Of a DNA stretch of 51,472 nucleotides, positions 51,008 to 51,472 are shown one piece after another. Source of the stretch: an uncultured Bacilli bacterium (GTDB taxonomy: Bacteria; Bacillota_I; Bacilli_A; RF39; UBA660). The notes beneath the pieces were generated by a model. It saw only the letters and a list, made by a program, of their open reading frames with translations, did no database searches and had not been told where the DNA came from. The DNA is taken from the NCBI GenBank assembly GCA_947629325.1, contig CANRDE010000007.1, positions 1 to 51,472 on the forward strand, written 5' to 3'. Within the stretch, counting starts at the first letter, position 1; each line of letters opens with the position of its first letter. Both the position numbers and the translations under genes were made by a program.

Positions 51008-51084
51008 GGCGAGATAGCTCAGCTGGCTAGAGCAATCGGTTCATACCCGATCGGTCGAGGGTTCGAATCCCCCTCTCGCTACCA
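51008..51084 (+). tRNA. Elongator tRNA-Met(CAU)
   Basis: Acceptor GGCGAGA/TCTCGCT (one G-U pair at the end), D-arm AGCTCAGCTGGCTAGAGC, anticodon stem-loop ATCGGTTCATACCCGAT, T-arm GGGTTCGAATCCC and encoded CCA. It closely resembles bacillar elongator tRNA-Met. It should be the substrate of the TmcAL enzyme encoded at 8900. Confidence 0.93.
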
Positions 51085-51096
51085 ATAATGATTATT

Positions 51097-51121
51097 ACTA
51101 GATTGTATATCTAGTTTTTTT
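51097..51121 (+). terminator. tRNA-Met terminator
   Basis: ACTAGAT and ATCTAGT pair around a five-base loop, followed by seven Ts. Confidence 0.85.
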
Positions 51122-51182
51122 ATTAGATAAAAAGTACTATAATATTAGTGAAACAAATGTAATTTGTAAAAATGGAGGAATT

Positions 51183-51472
51183 ATGAAAAAAAGTTTAAAA
51201 ATTACTATAATTGTTCTAGGTGTTTTGGTAGGAATTGTTGCACTTGATACTTTACAGGCTAAATTATTTAATAATAGTCCACTATTGAAGATAAGAGATA
51301 ATTTTGATGGTGGAACTCTCGATTATATTGATAAAGGAATATTGGTTAATCATTATCATTGTAATAATAATGAAGATGTTACTACTTGGAAAGTAACAAA
51401 ATTTGCTTGTTCTGTTAAAGAAAGTAATACAGAAGAATTTGATTTTTATTTAACTAAACCAGAAATTCATAA
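51183..51472 (+). CDS. Exported protein, 5' part only (continues past the window)
   Basis: ATG at 51183 follows ATGGAGGAATT. The visible 96 residues open with a signal peptide or signal-anchor (MKKSLKITIIVLGVLVGIVA) and continue with LLKIRDNFDGGTLDYIDKG, then NHYHCNNNEDVTTWKVTKFAC, giving a pair of Cys about 20 apart. The frame is still open at the right edge. I do not recognise the family. It follows the tRNA-Met terminator, so it has its own promoter in 51122-51170. Confidence 0.65.
   Translation, partial: MKKSLKITIIVLGVLVGIVALDTLQAKLFNNSPLLKIRDNFDGGTLDYIDKGILVNHYHCNNNEDVTTWKVTKFACSVKESNTEEFDFYLTKPEIH

Overview
This window comes from an A+T-rich, low-G+C Bacillota genome with the standard genetic code. 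Trp is TGG, and TGA serves as a stop in at least the genes at 43392 and 50175. Gene order (rimP-nusA-rnpM-infB-rbfA-truB; rpsT next to spoIIP-yqxA), strong SigA-type promoters, purine-rich ribosome sites and a T-box all fit Bacilli. It is a spore former or recent descendant: it carries spoIIP, a yqxA-like gene, cotJC, a fused cotJA-cotJB, a SpoIIIE/FtsK translocase, and mother-cell-sigma-like -10 boxes before two coat-type operons. Large Cys/Thr/Ser-rich surface proteins of an unfamiliar kind suggest an uncultured gut-type Bacilli lineage (inference).

Layout. 1-2.1 kb: the end of an IS3-family element, aspS with an Asp-specifier T-box, and a tRNA-Ile2/tRNA-Leu pair. 2.1-6.7 kb: a small protein, Smr, a PfkB-type kinase, spoIIP-yqxA, rpsT and a transglutaminase-like protein. 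6.7-10 kb: a surface protein, miaA and tmcAL. 10-15.6 kb: an unusual surface locus, made of a 673-aa coiled-coil membrane protein, an 813-aa protein with 17 Cys-pair repeats, and a VanY-type carboxypeptidase. 15.6-25.3 kb: RNA and translation housekeeping (pseudouridine synthase, slipin, pnp, rpsO, truB, rbfA, infB, rnpM, nusA, short rimP). 25.3-30.8 kb: UPF0316, cotJ operon, thioredoxin-fold protein, FtsK/SpoIIIE, TrmL. 30.8-35 kb: a two-gene surface module and a Ca2+ P-type ATPase. 35.0-35.3 kb: a previously unannotated hydrophobic 35-aa ORF facing a small antisense RNA, a type I toxin-antitoxin candidate. 35.3-38.9 kb: a divergent ClpC, a coat-like peptide, an NlpC/P60-like enzyme and a holin-like protein. 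38.8-44.3 kb: a histidine kinase/response regulator/ABC exporter module bracketed by a 60-bp direct repeat. 44.3-51.5 kb: GNAT, tRNA-Leu, scpAB, three exported thioredoxin-like proteins, a membrane-anchored XRE regulator, tRNA-Met and the start of a further exported protein.

How they may work together. MiaA, TmcAL, TrmL, TruB and an RluA-type enzyme form a tRNA/rRNA modification set. TmcAL's known substrate, elongator tRNA-Met, is encoded here, as is the other CAU tRNA (Ile2). The exported CxxC proteins are plausible oxidants or isomerases for the Cys-rich surface proteins (inference). The ABC exporter promoter carries an 11-bp-spaced direct repeat, as expected for control by the adjacent OmpR-family regulator.
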